A stretch of DNA of 64,000 nucleotides from Membranipora membranacea (taxonomy: Eukaryota; Bryozoa; Gymnolaemata; Cheilostomatida; Membraniporidae): positions 11,671,501 through 11,735,500 of the forward strand of contig OU612070.1 of the NCBI GenBank assembly GCA_914767715.1, given 5' to 3'. The notes below the pieces were generated by a model. That model did no database searches. It was given only the letters and a program-made list of their open reading frames with translations, and was not told where the DNA came from. The translations under genes were made by a program, and so were the position numbers. Shown here in pieces: positions 12,657 to 26,400 of the stretch; the first letter of the stretch is position 1, and the number at the start of each line of letters is the position of its first letter.

Positions 12657-14494
12657 CTCAATGATTCATTATGATCTGTATCACTCCTAGGACACGAAAA
12701 CTGAGACTTACTTTGTTGAAGTTCAAACAACACAATGAGTATCTAGAATTGGAGCAGTGTTAGCTCTAAGTTTGTAGTGATAACAGATTGTTAAATTTTA
12801 GGAGCACTGATATCGCTAAGCTGACTGGTACCTCTAACAGTAACTAGTTCATATCAGAAGGAAGCATGACCTTATCAGTTTGTTTAGCACTCTAATACTT
12901 TCACTATCATGGTTTGGTATTTAGTCGAACACTTGACTTCGCTGATAAGGTGGGCAGTTCAGTTTTCACAACTTCCCCATTGAGATAAAAACGAAACAAT
13001 ATTTCAATTAGTTGGGTTCACCTAGCCAAAAGTTTTAAAAGCCGTTATCAAACACCATAGCAAACAGGTCACCGTGGGGTAGATATTGAAAACAACACAA
13101 CTGTTTCTGCAGTAGCTTTTTGACCTTCCTGAATAAGCTTGACTTGGATGATGCATCCAAATGATCATGATATCTCATAGTGAATAGAGTCAGTTATATT
13201 TTATGTTGATTCGGAAATGCGAGATGTATTCAATCTTTAAATATCAGTAAATCGGTGATGTATATCAACACAAAATGCTTCATAGGCCTACAGGCTATAT
13301 TTCAGAAGACACTCATCCGGGTGATTTGTTACTAATCCTGATCTAAGTACGACTGTTATTTCATGATTCAAACCCAACGAATCTCTGCACTCAGACACTA
13401 CGTTGGCAAATTTTGGTGGTAAATGATAAGAATATCCAACCGTCAATACTTAGACTAAGGATTATCTGCCCCTGCTCATAAACGTATTACTACTCATAAC
13501 ATGACTATCAGTATCACTGAATACTAAAGATGATGATTTGCTCACTAATAATCTTGCGTAGGCATGGCAAAGTGATTTCAGTCATAAGGATCCAAAATAT
13601 TGTGCATATTGCCTCCCCTAGAAATGGCAGAAAAGATTTTAAAAAAAAATGGTCAGCTTATAAAACAAAAGTATTTTCATTATTGAATCTTAATACACAT
13701 CTATATTGGCCAGTCAGTCATTGAAGGTGAATGTCAGTCACTGAAGGTCAGTCATTAAAATCTACTGATTGCAAATGTTATTTATACCAGCACTCAGCAT
13801 CGACCTTCAAACTGATAAAATAAGTCTTGTGTTTCAAACTCTCACGAATGTCTGACTGCTAGCTAATAACATGGCATTGGGACTGTGAGTTTATTCGCAG
13901 AATAACAAGGCAGTCAGAATTTTGTTTTTGTGTAGGCAGATCAATATGTTTTGTAGTAAGGTAGCACAACAACAGAGACCCAACCTAACAACACTAATTT
14001 CGTCGGGAATCAAACACTCTTCATTTCCCATTTACTTTTCTCTTAAAAAAATAATAAGACAGCTTATTTACGGTTTTTGCCACAACTTGGAGGCATAGAA
14101 TTTGACTGTTGAGGCAGTGAGAAGTTTAATTCTTCTACGAACAAAGTTGTTTCCGCTGCTGCCACTTGAGTAATTGCCTGTCATTTTCCAGGCCACTTCC
14201 ATGAATAATTACACCATGTTATAATCTTTTCAAAGCCTCTCACCTTATTATACTGAAAATAAGAGCTTTTGCACAATTTTTGCTAATGCTAAGCTACCAT
14301 ATCAAATAGAGGATTATCCTGTGATTCCTCATCCAACAATTTCAATCAAAAGCAATAGTTTACCTAAACTCTATGGACTGAAGACCAGAAATAATCCCTT
14401 AATTCATGATAGCAATGCTCATCTTTATCTTTTAGTGTGTGAGCTGTCTTAATTCTAATTTGGAGTTCTGAGATCAAATTACACTAAAAGTGTG

Positions 14495-14880
14495 TTTATT
14501 TTACTGCGCATGGTCCGGTACTGTCTTGGGATCAGCCTGAAGGAACATAGGAGGAACGAAGATATTTTACAAGAAGCAAAAGTGGTGCCAATTAAAGACC
14601 TGATGAGAAGAAAGAGAATGCAGTGGTTTGGGCATCTTCAAAGACAAGATAGTCAGGAAGACATCAGAAAAGTATGTGAGATGGAGATGGATGGCAATGG
14701 AGATAGATGGCAATAGACCTAGAGGCCGCCCTAAGCAGAGATGGAGTGTTACAATAAATGCGGACCTCAGATGGCTGGATCTTGATAGCAGCGATGTGGA
14801 AGACTGGAGCAGATGGAGAAGTCTGGTTGAGCTTGGTATCAAGCAGAAACCCGCCACCCGTACAGGACAAAGACGGTGAA
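14495..14880 (+). mobile_element. LINE reverse transcriptase C-terminal fragment
   Basis: In two overlapping frames (about 14500-14716 and 14628-14879) the translation gives motifs typical of the extreme C-terminus of a non-LTR retrotransposon polyprotein: YCLGISLKEH, LMRRKRMQWFGHL and GRPKQRW. The frame breaks in the middle at a duplicated atggagatggatgg / atggagatagatgg stretch. It is the same family as the fragment in intron 20 of B and C (LMRRRRLQWFGHV, GRPKHRW). 5'-truncated and dead. Confidence 0.75.
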
Positions 14881-14937
14881 AGGTGAGAAAGGTGAGATTT
14901 TACTGCACTGTACTGTTCAGTAGGAATTGTATAAGTA

Positions 14938-15587
14938 TTTAAAGTGGAGTGTAGCGAAGTGGGTGCACTGGGATTAATCATGTGTAGTGACAGGCAAGAC
15001 CATTGGCTGATCAGTCTAATAAAAGGCGGAGAATGGCCTTGGTCTCCGTCTCTAACAGCCAGTCCATGTTGCATTCTCAAGTGGTCAAGTGTGTTATATA
15101 AGAAATTGTGATTCCGCAGACACCCATAAATAAAGTTGAATAGAAGCGTATGATATAGCTGTTGTTGTGTTGGCTCATCACACCTTGGATTATAGGATTT
15201 AATTACAACGTTCAATTTCAATCTTGACAACGGTATCTAGGCAACCTCTAAAACCATCAATCATAACGTCAAAATTGACCAATAAGAGCTCGTATAATTT
15301 GAAGCGGATGATTTGTAATCATCGGAACTCGGCAATTTCGTATGAAATCAGTCGTATTTTCACCACTTTCCGATGCCATTATTGGTATGAAATTTTATTG
15401 GGCATGTGTATCACACAATTCCGCATCAGCACGTCTGATTCCAATTAAAAATGATTCACTGCTTCTCCTCTTAATTCCGAAAAAGCAGGAGGAATTTGAA
15501 TGCTGCTAACCCCATTTGCATTTGATATGGCTGGGTGATCGCTTTACGTTGACTGGGCCTTTTATACCTGTCTTTGGACTTTAAGTA
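14938..15587. mobile_element. 650-bp insertion of unknown class in spacer 1
   Basis: Alignment with spacer 3 (53140-53180) shows continuous backbone there, while spacer 1 is interrupted between 14937 and 15588. A 6-bp direct repeat, taagta, flanks the insertion (14932-14937 and 15582-15587). The insert holds a TATA-like aataaaagg stretch, an aataaa signal near 15130 and a tgtagtgaca...tcatcaca pair that resembles weak LTR ends, but no coding region. I cannot assign a class. Confidence 0.5.
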
Positions 15588-17369
15588 ATAATCAGCATTT
15601 GTAAGTTCAATCCAGAACTCAGAAAGTATTAGGGAGTCTTGATTTCCATCCACAAGAATGACATCATGATCACATACCTTATTCCGTGCTCTTCACATAA
15701 TCCTAACACACCATTGGAAGAGTAACTCGATACCCTTACGTGTGTAGAGCTAACCCAAGTCAGTCGTACTATTTTTTTAGCTTATTGTCACCTAAAGTAT
15801 CATCTAAAACCTGACAACAAGGTGAGGAATTACAAAGTCTCTGCAATGCTAGTTGGATGGGAAATCAACACACAAAAATGAAATGTCTGTCTACTGTAGT
15901 TTTGATATTATTTTTGTTATTATATCACAACTGCACAGTGCACATGCTTCAATCACCACTTACCACTAATAAGCCAGAGGGCCGCCCGTAGGCAATTATG
16001 TGTATCACACTCACCGCTAGCAAGGGCAGTTCATTTGATTTCTCTATCTTCCTGTGGCTTTCAAACCGCTCACCCTCCGGAATATAGCGTAACAGGATAT
16101 TCCTCAGTCAGCTGCTGGTGCAATATCAACATAGATGATACTCTAGCTGACAGCTAGGTGCGTGTTCACTAGTCTATGTGTAGATGTAAATCTATATGAT
16201 AAGTATTAATGTAGCCAAAAAATCAAATAGTGTAGCTTTACTAAGCAGATAAATTTGTGGGAGAGAGGATTAAAAGCACAACCTCTCACCTTTGTCAATG
16301 GATAGTGAATGTGCCTCTGAATATTATGGAGCCAAGAAAACAATTGGGGTTTTATTGCTATTTTTGCTAATTATGAGCTTAGAATTGACAGTTGATGATT
16401 GGAGCGTATAGAAAAGGAACTGCATATGATAAATTTGTACTGTAATACCACCCTGGCGTGACAATAGATGCCTGAAACTCCAAAATACACATTAAAATAA
16501 TTTACTCCGCTAGGTGTTGATTGTAGTTTATTTCTATAGGCTTTATTTAATTGTTGTAATATGTATCTTTCGCCTACAGAGGTACAATTCGATCAGGTGC
16601 AAGAGGTTGGAAATGATGAACACTTAGAAGAAGATGTGTCATAATTATATCTCCTTGAGCCTTTGGCCAAACTAGCGCTGATTCCCTCTGTTGTTGCTCT
16701 TCAAATGCCTAAATATAGTATGAGCATTTAAAAATTGGAAAGGCAAGCAGCTCCTTTTCAGTACTAAACACACACTTGCCCTAAGGACCAAACAAAAGCC
16801 CAGAGGATACCATCTCAATAAGTTTGTCTTTCTCACAAGGTAGTGTTGAGGGTAGCTTGCTTTTTATTACCCAATAGATCGAGAAACTATTTTGTTTTAG
16901 GATAGTGGTGTTTAAGTGCTAGTTTTATCATAATTGATACCCAAAGATGTCGTAAATATTTATTCATATGATGGGCAAATTTGAATAAAAGATCATGACG
17001 GAGTGTTATGAAGCAATTTTCTGTATTATGCATATCAGTCAAACATGGTGCTGGAATCAAACTTCGTACATACTAATTGTTCTTGGACAGACATGAGTTA
17101 ATTCTCAACTATGAGTTTGAAAGTCATTCACAGTTGTAAAATATGGTTACAGCAAGTTGGTTTACATACAATGACTAGCACTGAGAAAAGAAACTCTAAA
17201 TCAACTAGCTAGATACATCGTCTAATTTTAGGATATCCGGAATTGGTCAGCATATTCTGTTCTGTGCACTCATCAGGAGTTACCTTAACATGTACAGAGG
17301 CGAGACAACTTCTAGTTTGCTTATATTAAGGGAAATAAGAATTCTGAAAGTTGTTTGGCTGGCAGAGCT

Positions 17370-17375
17370 TTTATT
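17370..17375 (-). other. Polyadenylation signal of gene B
   Basis: AATAAA on the minus strand, about 120 bases beyond the stop codon. It is conserved in C at 36721-36726 and at the same relative place in D at 54983-54988, which supports a real 3' end signal. Confidence 0.55.
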
Positions 17376-17496
17376 TCATGAGTATCACAGCCTTGATTCA
17401 TTGACAAAATGAAGTAAAGTCCTATGAATATTTGCAAGCTTGAAGATCTGCATTAAGTTTCAATGACAAAGATTGTGTTGTTCACTATTTTAATGT

Positions 17497-20400
17497 TCAT
17501 GATGTTGTGTTCTGATATTCGGTTTCTGCAGTCTCCGGATCAGTTGCTTCTTCTTTAGTGATAGAAGCATAAGCATCGTCATTGCTTGCTGTAAACAAAG
17601 ACATTTTAAGGCTATATCTATCGTAAAATTGAATTCATCCTAAAGCTGGAACACACTTGAGTATGCGGCTATCATTAAAATAGAACTGATTGCAACATAG
17701 TAAAGTGTATTCTAGCTTTAGGATGAATTTAATTTTATGATGTTGAAGGTGTTTATCTATAAGACAGTGATATGCCCGGTATTACTGTAAGGAGCTGAGT
17801 CATGGCCATTGACAGATTATCTTGCTGAAAGATTCAGTGTGTGTGAAATGAGAATGCCGCGGTACAGCCTTGGAATAAGTCTTAAGGAGCACAAACCAAA
17901 AAAAGTATAATGCAAGAAGCGAATGTCATGAGTGTGTTAGACCTGATGAGAAGAAGAAGGTTGCAGTGGTTTGGACATGTGTGCAGAAGAGAGGAAGATG
18001 ATAACATCAGAAGAGTACATGAGCCAGCAGTCGCAGGAAGGAGAACTCAGGGACGTCCAAAGCATAGATGGAAGGACACGATCAGAAAGGATATCCAATC
18101 CTGTTCCCTCAGTGAAGAGGATGCTCAGGACAGGATTAGATGGAGAAGTTCAATAGAGCTAAGCGTCCGACAGGCACCTGCTACCCAAACAGGACAGAGC
18201 GGAGATAGGTGAGGATAGATGAGGAGTAGAATAGAACTAATTGAATTGTTTATAGATAATTTGATTAAGGTAATGTCAATGACGGACTCAAATTTCATCA
18301 TATCATAAACCGTTGGAATACTGAATACATGAACAAAGACTTGATTCGACAGCGTTGTGAGGAAACGAGGTAGAAAGCGCTGTTTTTGCTAATTCTAATG
18401 GCAGAGTCAGGATGATTGCCAGAAATGTCAGGATAAGCAAAATGTATTATTTTGAATGAGGATTAACATAATATTATTTTGGATCGATATATGTATAACA
18501 CATGTGAAGTGACTTTTGACATCACGTCATATAATGAATGATTTTTGTAGATTGGTGAAAATTTGTGAAATTTCAATCTATGATCTGGAACCGATCATAG
18601 GCTTTTGGCCAAAATTATTTAATATTTTCCTTCAGAGTACTCTTACTATGATATTCACAAAAATTACAACAGTGAAACTAATAAAAAGTTATCACCATTG
18701 ACCATTTAGACAGTATTTTTTGCATTTTTGCCTACTGTAAAAGCTGGTATCCAAAAGACCATTATTGTGGACCTGCAAAAACCGTTTTGAAATTTCTCAC
18801 ATTCAAAGACATTTTTATTAACCATGACATACAGGAAACGCCAACATAGTTTTTCATTCCATATTCCTCTTTCCTTAAATTGTTGCCAAAGAATGCCCAA
18901 AAGTGCCTCAAGAAGGCCCTATAAGAGCCACGTTTAGGCATTCTTCTATAGAGTTGTGAAAGGGGTTAACTAAGTATAAAGTATTGAAAAAACATAGGGG
19001 TTAACTACACTAGTTTTTGGAAACTGACAGATGTCAGAAAAGTTGATATGGAACCCACCTCAATGATGGAACAAGGGCTACCCTTTAAATGGCTTTCATT
19101 ATGTCTTACATGCAGCAAAAAACTGATGATCGACCCTCTGTTAAGAGGATGTATCACATAAACAGTTTGTACTAACTTGAATTATCACTCATACCGTTGG
19201 TTGGTAGTGATAGTAATGATCTCCCGTAGCCACTCATCTCTACACTGTTATAAGTATGCTCCTCTTGATCAGTTTTAGCTCTGGGGTGCTCGTAATCTTC
19301 ACTTTTACTTTGTTTGCCCATTTTATATTTCAGTCTCCTGTCATAAAACGAATAATATTTATCAGTGGCAATACAGACCTGCTGATGGATTAAACACAAA
19401 ATCGTTTGCCCAGACTGACAGTAAAAAGGTGATTCGGAGTAAATTTACAAGAGACTTTTCAGTTGTTAATTGCAGGCATTTGAAATCACAAATGTTGTTA
19501 CCATAGCATTGATAATAGGCAAATGTGTCGTCCAAGTTATGTCAGGAATTGTTGTGAAGAATCACCACTGTACTCATCCCGGAAGACTATACCAAACACA
19601 AGGATCAAGCTCGATTTTCTACATGGGACTTAATATAATGCTCGCCTTCCTATGATAATTGTAATTCTAGCGCTCATAATGGGGTGATATAATTAAATTT
19701 TGTTAAATCATTAATTATATATATCCACTTACCTCAAGATTAGGGTGGCTGACACAATTATCACAACAGTAACAATCACAGCCCCGGCCGCGGTCACTCC
19801 AGTAAACATTTTGTAGTCTGCTGATATATCTGTGGGTGTATTAGATGTTGGAGTTGCAGCAACTGACATTGTCCTGTTTATATCCACACTTGATTCTGCA
19901 ATCAGCATGAGTTTCTCAAAATTATCCTGGAACAATGGAAAAGTTACAACATTAACCTCTTATAAACGGCTGCATTTTACATGTAATATATTCATATCGG
20001 TGACATTACGGAATATGCTAAGGCGGCCTCTGTTCATTGTGTTTGACCACCGGTGGTAAAAGGATATGGAAAAACTGTATGTCATGTCCAATATGCTGCC
20101 AGACCTAGAACATGTTTGATTCAGTTTGCCTGCATTTGGAGTTCCTCCCCTTCCACTGGTCACGCCGCCTTCAAATGCAGGCAAATGGACCAAACATGGT
20201 CTACCAGACCCCAAACTGCTAACTGAGGTTGATTTTGGGCAATACCAAGGAAAGGATGGTAAATAAATAACCTCACCTCAAACAATATTTTCATAGCCAA
20301 TGTTACAGTGTAGCGTGCACCTTCTTCCAGTGCCTGATTGAAATAGCCATTATAAATTCTCCCATCTCCAACATTGAACGATCTCGAGTTGTTTGAGACA

Positions 20401-23400
20401 TTGCTCTCAGGCAGCTTTGCAGCAAAATAACAGTTTGCTTTGGCTGTCGGGATTTTTCTACAATGAGTATAATTCACTATTTGGCTAGCATCTTTGTATT
20501 TTTGTAGAACGGTAACCACATAATTCCTAAAACGTCAAGCAGAAAATGTATCGAAGTGCGTTGTTTCCAGGCTGGCATCGTACAGTATCTTATGATGAAA
20601 AGAGGTCATATTCTTGGCAAATGTTCAATATGCTGCACTTCCTAGCTCAAGAACGTACAATAGGGTTTGGTCATCCCTTCCACTTGTCAGCCACCTGAAC
20701 AATCACAGCAAACATATGAATTGTGAGATTAATTTGATCAGCATCAAAACTTACATTGAGACTATATTTTTTGGTCTATCAAATTGTGGAAGATATATCG
20801 GAACTATAGGAAAACCGATTTCGAAGTTGACTCCGCTGAAGATAGCAACGTCATTTCCAAGGTCTGTAATAAATGAAATATAATTGCTTATGTGATTCAA
20901 ACAGCATATAAGATGTTAAATCTAACCATAAAGCTAATGATTCTGAAAAAAGTCACATCAAACCTAAAATAATGTTAACAAATACTTCTTCAGTGCCAAG
21001 GTGTTTTGGAGAAGTGCTAATGAGGAGAAAGTGGAACATTTTACCACATATAACCTTGATGTCATTCAAATGATAAATTCATAGAGGTTGACTGTCACAT
21101 TACATAACATTATAATAGATTAACTCTTATACATATTACCTTGCAAATCTGTGAATTCTCGATATTGATTTGATCTAGGACTGTACCCTGCACCATTTTG
21201 CGCCCTTGCAGAACATTCAAGCTTGAAACACGGTGTAAGGTCACACACCCAAACATCAGTTGAGCTGGCAGGAATCGATTTGTTCACAATCGAGTCACAC
21301 TCAAGCTGTTATAATAACAGTGATGGTTAATGTATATCATTCCCAGCTCTTGATGATTGAAACAAGAATTTGGTATGGAAGTGGGAGAAAGCACTTTAAG
21401 TCCGCCATAACACAATCATCCTAGTGATAATATATCTTTAAGTCTAAGGTATTACAAGCCAAACAAATATTTATGTGATGTTGATGCAAACAAGACCAAT
21501 CAAACTGCCAAGTTTAATATGAATATGTTAAAAAAATCTCTCACTGTGGTACCTGATATGAGGTTATCTCCCCATTTGAACGAGATGGTGGCTGTAGTTT
21601 CAACTTGATACAGGACGAATTCGTCTTTAGAGTACTTATTACTGGGCCATCAGCGGGTTCTTCAAAATAAAAACTTGTCAACTGCCAATCATCATTAGAA
21701 GTGAGCGAGAGACCAACAATTAATAAAATCTGTACTTGGTACCAATCCAATTTCGTGACGTCTACCACCCATATATAGAATGGTCTTTGAATTTTGTTTG
21801 ACCTGTGCATAAAAAAGTTCATTCATACTTCATTCATACGACTATGAATTTTTTGTTCCACAATAAAAAAACTAACCTATCTCAGGTGAGCGGGATGGTG
21901 GACTTCTGCTTTCAGAGGTTTGATTATCAGCATAGGATGTTACTTTGATGGTTGTCTCTCTGAATGGCATTACTTGATCGAATGTTGCAATGTGGTTCTT
22001 TTGCTTTAGGGTTTTCAAATACTCTTGCTTAGGGTTTGTCTGACTTACTATGACAACATATGTCATATCTCTACCGCATGGACGGGCGCTACTGCCTGTT
22101 GAGTTTACCTACAAAGTGCCGATTTAAATCGAAAAACAAATGTATTTTATTGGAAGATCCAGGTATTTCTAAGTACTGTTGTTGTTTCCTGCCCAAACTA
22201 TGAAGAGGGAGATAAATGCATGAAGCATAGAAGCATCAATAATATTGAAAACATCGTAACTATCCTTTAGATGTTGTGCAACCAATTTGAAAATAGAAAT
22301 AATGGTTTAGTTATTAAAATATGTAGCATAGTTGTTTGATACCGACAGGCAAACCTTTGGCCAATCTGAATCCATAACATAGTGGAGAAAGCCAGTCTAA
22401 CTAATCAAGTAATGTGGGAGTTCGTAATCTTCTTGTCTGACATTGCATTGATTTTTCATGCAGTTCATTCAAAAGGACACTAATGTGAAGTTGTTTTATT
22501 AAGGAAATATAAAGAAGGTCACTACTGTCAGCATGGTACCATTTCCTAAGCGCAAAAAATTAAAACATACCTGGATATTGACGATAAGCCTTATTCCTGT
22601 TATGTTTGTATTGTATTTGGTAATGAGGTAGTTGTGCTCGAACACGGGAGGTTGTAAATCTTCAACAAAACACTATTAATAATGGTAAAATTTTTAATTG
22701 AATGATGGATATTTATACAGATGTCCATCATCTCCAAGCAGATGTGATTACCTAATAATAAATTTAACATCGTAATACCTAATACTCGCCACCACATAGT
22801 GTTCTTGACGTTATAAGGTCAGACAGAGGTCAACTACCAACTGAAGTTAACGGTTTATTTTACAAGACACTTTTTTGCCAACGATATGATACTGATTAAC
22901 AACTATTGATGGGAGCACAATGCTCAGGTTTTCAGCTGCTATAAATACTAGTTTCAAATAATTGATTGCTTTATTTATTGTACTCATGATCCTTGATGGG
23001 CCAACTGTTTATTACAGCAATGGAAACTTATTTGGTCCATCCCCAATAAAATTGTGGATGTAAACCCTTTACCTTGACATGCTTTAGTTTGAGCTATTAT
23101 AACTTCTGATAGTCCAGGTAGCTCGATTCCTCCAATAAGACAAGTGATATTGAATGTGTACTCAGTTCCGGGGGAAAGATTGCTGACAGTGAACATATTA
23201 GATGTCCCAATAACCTTCCCTGCTTTGTACTCATCAACCGTGGGATTGTAGATCTTGTATCTACAATATAAAGTACAGTAATATAATATACCGTCTTGTC
23301 AGTCTGAAAAACTTGATAAGGGGCGGAATCAGAGCTTGTACATTCCTGAAAATAGTTAATGAGAGCTCTCCAACTTCACCTCAACTAGCAGTCCAAAATG

Positions 23401-26400
23401 AAAAAGATAGTATAATTAGGAGCTCTGAAACTTCAGAATCGCATTCGAGAATCGCGATAATATATTTTGGGAGATATCAGAGCTGAAACAATCTCCCCAT
23501 TGATAATCGTCATTGTCAGTTTTGAAAATTGAATATAGAGAACCTCAGTTATGAAAGAAACCCATATAACAGAATAATTCTTCTGAACAAAGTAATCGTT
23601 ATCACAGTCTTATGATTCAATGGAAGATATCTGAGTTTTATTACAGAGGAAAAAAAGGAAGTCAAGAGAAAAGTACATGGTCGTTGTAACTCATCTTCTA
23701 TTTTACAATAGCAGACCCCAGAGAGTGGTCTCTTTGATACAAACGATCACATTCCAAATTTGTAGCTTACTGTTACCAGATGTTCGGAACATGTTCCAAA
23801 TTCCCTGCTAGTACCGTTGAAATGACACGGCCACTTAGAGCTGTGCCATTCTATATAACTTGCCAAAGAGTGACATTAAACCTGTGTCACACACATTTTT
23901 GTTCTACATCTGAATGATATTAGTGGAATTATACACTACAGTGAATTATTTAACCCATAATATTATTCTACATATGAACTACATGTCAGCTGCTGATTGT
24001 ATCATCATTTGAGCGTATAATGTTGTCAGCGTGATGAAGAAATCGGCTGTAAAACGGCTCAGAGTTTTAATTAAAGAAATAACAACTTGCCTGCACTGTT
24101 GATAGGGATATGCATTGTACATATATGGTATCTGTTCGAAAGGGTCAACATATATATCTATCTCCTCATAATCAGCACTTAATACCGAGCTGGTTATGTC
24201 TTCTTGCAGTTCTAGTAAAGATTATCAAATTGAAAACAGATCACTAGAAATTCTCCTCTGTCTTTCATAGTTTGGACCCTTGGTACTAATGGATGACAGT
24301 GTTTGGAAAGTTGGAGTATTTTAAGATATGGAATGTGTGCTCTGATAACTAACAAGAGAATGAAAGGGGACATAAATCAGCCTGACAGGGGTGAAGTTAT
24401 TCCCTTTCTTCCTCGTAACATCCTTTTTAATTTTCCTATTGAGGGTAAAAAAAGTGCAGCCCTAGGGACGCTTGATGATAGGATGTTGTGTGTAAGTCAG
24501 ATCAGACATTGATAAACATATATTCACATTAATTTTACTCACCTGTTGCATATATTTTCACTCCAGTCAATCTGACAAGTTCACCATCTGTGAATTCTAT
24601 CCTAAACTTCTTCATGACTTGCGTTATATTTTTCTCACACACAACTGTGTTCAAAAATTTTGATATCGAAGCTATCGTCTGTCCAGTTTTCCATGTCTGT
24701 AAATCTCTGTCTGCGTTCCACTCCTGACATATTGTCAGCTGATCCTGGTCGTTAAGTGAGTACATGTATTTTAGGCCCTCCAGATTGGATGGACTTGCTA
24801 AAGTATAAATGAAAAAGTCTCCACTTCTGTTTGCAGTAAAAATACATCTTGGATAGTGGCAAGCTTTATCTGTGATTTATATTAGCTACAGCATTGTAGC
24901 AATATTGATTCGTAACTACGGTATATGGGCCAGCAGCACCATTTTTGTTTTATCTATGCTACATGCCATTGAAGGTTGAAGGGTAGCAGATGATAGTGAA
25001 CTTTGTGAGGCAAATTTTGAGAATATATAGATCAAGATGAAAAGAACATGTGCAATTTTTAGGATGGGTTAACTGTAACCGTTTGGATTCGATCCGGACA
25101 CCAAACTTACCTGTTGTAACACTGGCCAATCCAAACAATATAGGATTCTTGAATGTGATTTCCCAGAATTTCTTTTCACCATTTAGGTTGCAGGGTCCTG
25201 CAGAACTCAATTTTGTCAACGACCCATTTGACTCACATATCATGGATGAGCCCTTTTCAGATAGATCATCTCCTAAATAAAACAATTAAGTTTGATTCAG
25301 CACAGCATTGAAAAAAGAGCAGAAAACTTGGTTGACAATTATGTATTGGTGCATAATGAGCTATTTAGATGTACCAGTTTTGAATGAGAGTTATTTAAAA
25401 CAACTTCACATTCTTTGAAGACATGATACACTGATACTTGATAATCGATATAACAAACCAACAAAAGTTTTGTTAACTTGGTTTGTGTGTATTCGCAGTT
25501 CATGAATACAGCATAGTGTATTGGATATATCTGAAATGTTTCCAGCAATGATTGCTGTTGATTGTAAAATAGGCGAAACCATAATATGGATTTGAAAGAG
25601 ATATATTTTATGTTTCCTGCAAATATCGTCATTTTTTATTTCTCTTCTTTGTACCATAACAAGTGTGTCCCAATCTTGCATTTCCTGTTAGAATAGGCCT
25701 ACTCTGAGGTAGTGATTATAACAGCTACTTGAATATTACTTATTGGCAAAGAAGGAGAGTAATCCATTGCTACATAATACTGACAATGTAAGCGATGTCC
25801 ATGCTTCGAACTAGTTTATAACCGTTTATGTACAGAAAAGGTAGTTCAAGTGTACTCATGAGCTCTTTGATAAATCTGAACTTCCTTCAGATTAATCAGG
25901 ACACCTTCTCGTTCATTTATGATGGCAACATATCTTGCCTGCATGGGTCGATTTAGATGAACAATTCCGACGTACCCAAATCTGTCAACAAAGCTTGTTG
26001 TCTCCTCCCAAACACTGCTGTCAGTAAAATCAGTATTGGTTCCGTCATCAGGTGAAATGAGCTTATCATCTATTCCTAAGTATACCTTAATACCCTTTGA
26101 TCGATCATCTACAGATAGAAAAGTGCGACAAATTCACACATCAAAGCAGAAAGAAGACCAAAAACCTTCCTCCATAGGAATTATATGTTAGCAATGCTTT
26201 TTTGAATTTATCAAGGATAAATACTGGTTAAGAAAAACCTGATCTAAAATTGCACATTGAGCAATAAAAGTTGGCAGTAAATGATGGTAGATCAGGTGGG
26301 CGAAGACTACATACATTAACTTGGAACTTCTAATACCTCATGGTTAGCCCGACAATGATCCAGCTATTAGCTAGGTAAAATATTTGAGATGAGCAATTTG

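Larger units (their letters stand above)
12657..17496. other. Spacer between gene A start and gene B 3' end
   Basis: No host gene found. The first few hundred bases upstream of the A start are conserved upstream of B and C, so the promoter probably lies there, but I see no convincing TATA box. The rest is an AT-rich backbone shared with the other two spacers, with unit-specific insertions: a LINE 3' fragment (14495-14880) and a 650-bp insertion (14938-15587). From about 16200 rightwards the sequence is nearly identical to 35500 onwards. Confidence 0.6.
16200..23350. repeat. Homogenised 3' block, unit B copy (pair: 35500-42700)
   Basis: From about 16200 to about 23350 this sequence matches 35500-42700 at a constant offset of 19351-19352 with only scattered single-base differences, introns included. 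Outside the block on both sides the two units differ by several percent with many indels (left, 15684-16100 against 34981-35450; right, beyond 23360 against 42710). The block covers spacer sequence, the 3' end of the gene and exons 11-21. Confidence 0.85.

Noticed and set aside
14664-15230. 188-codon open frame on the minus strand
   Set aside because: It lies antisense across the LINE fragment and the 650-bp insertion, crosses their boundary and has no splice or homology support.
17497-19337. Receptor tyrosine phosphatase domain after the membrane helix
   Set aside because: The juxtamembrane part resembles such receptors, but only two tail exons follow, ending in a stop conserved in B, C and D, with a conserved polyadenylation signal after it.
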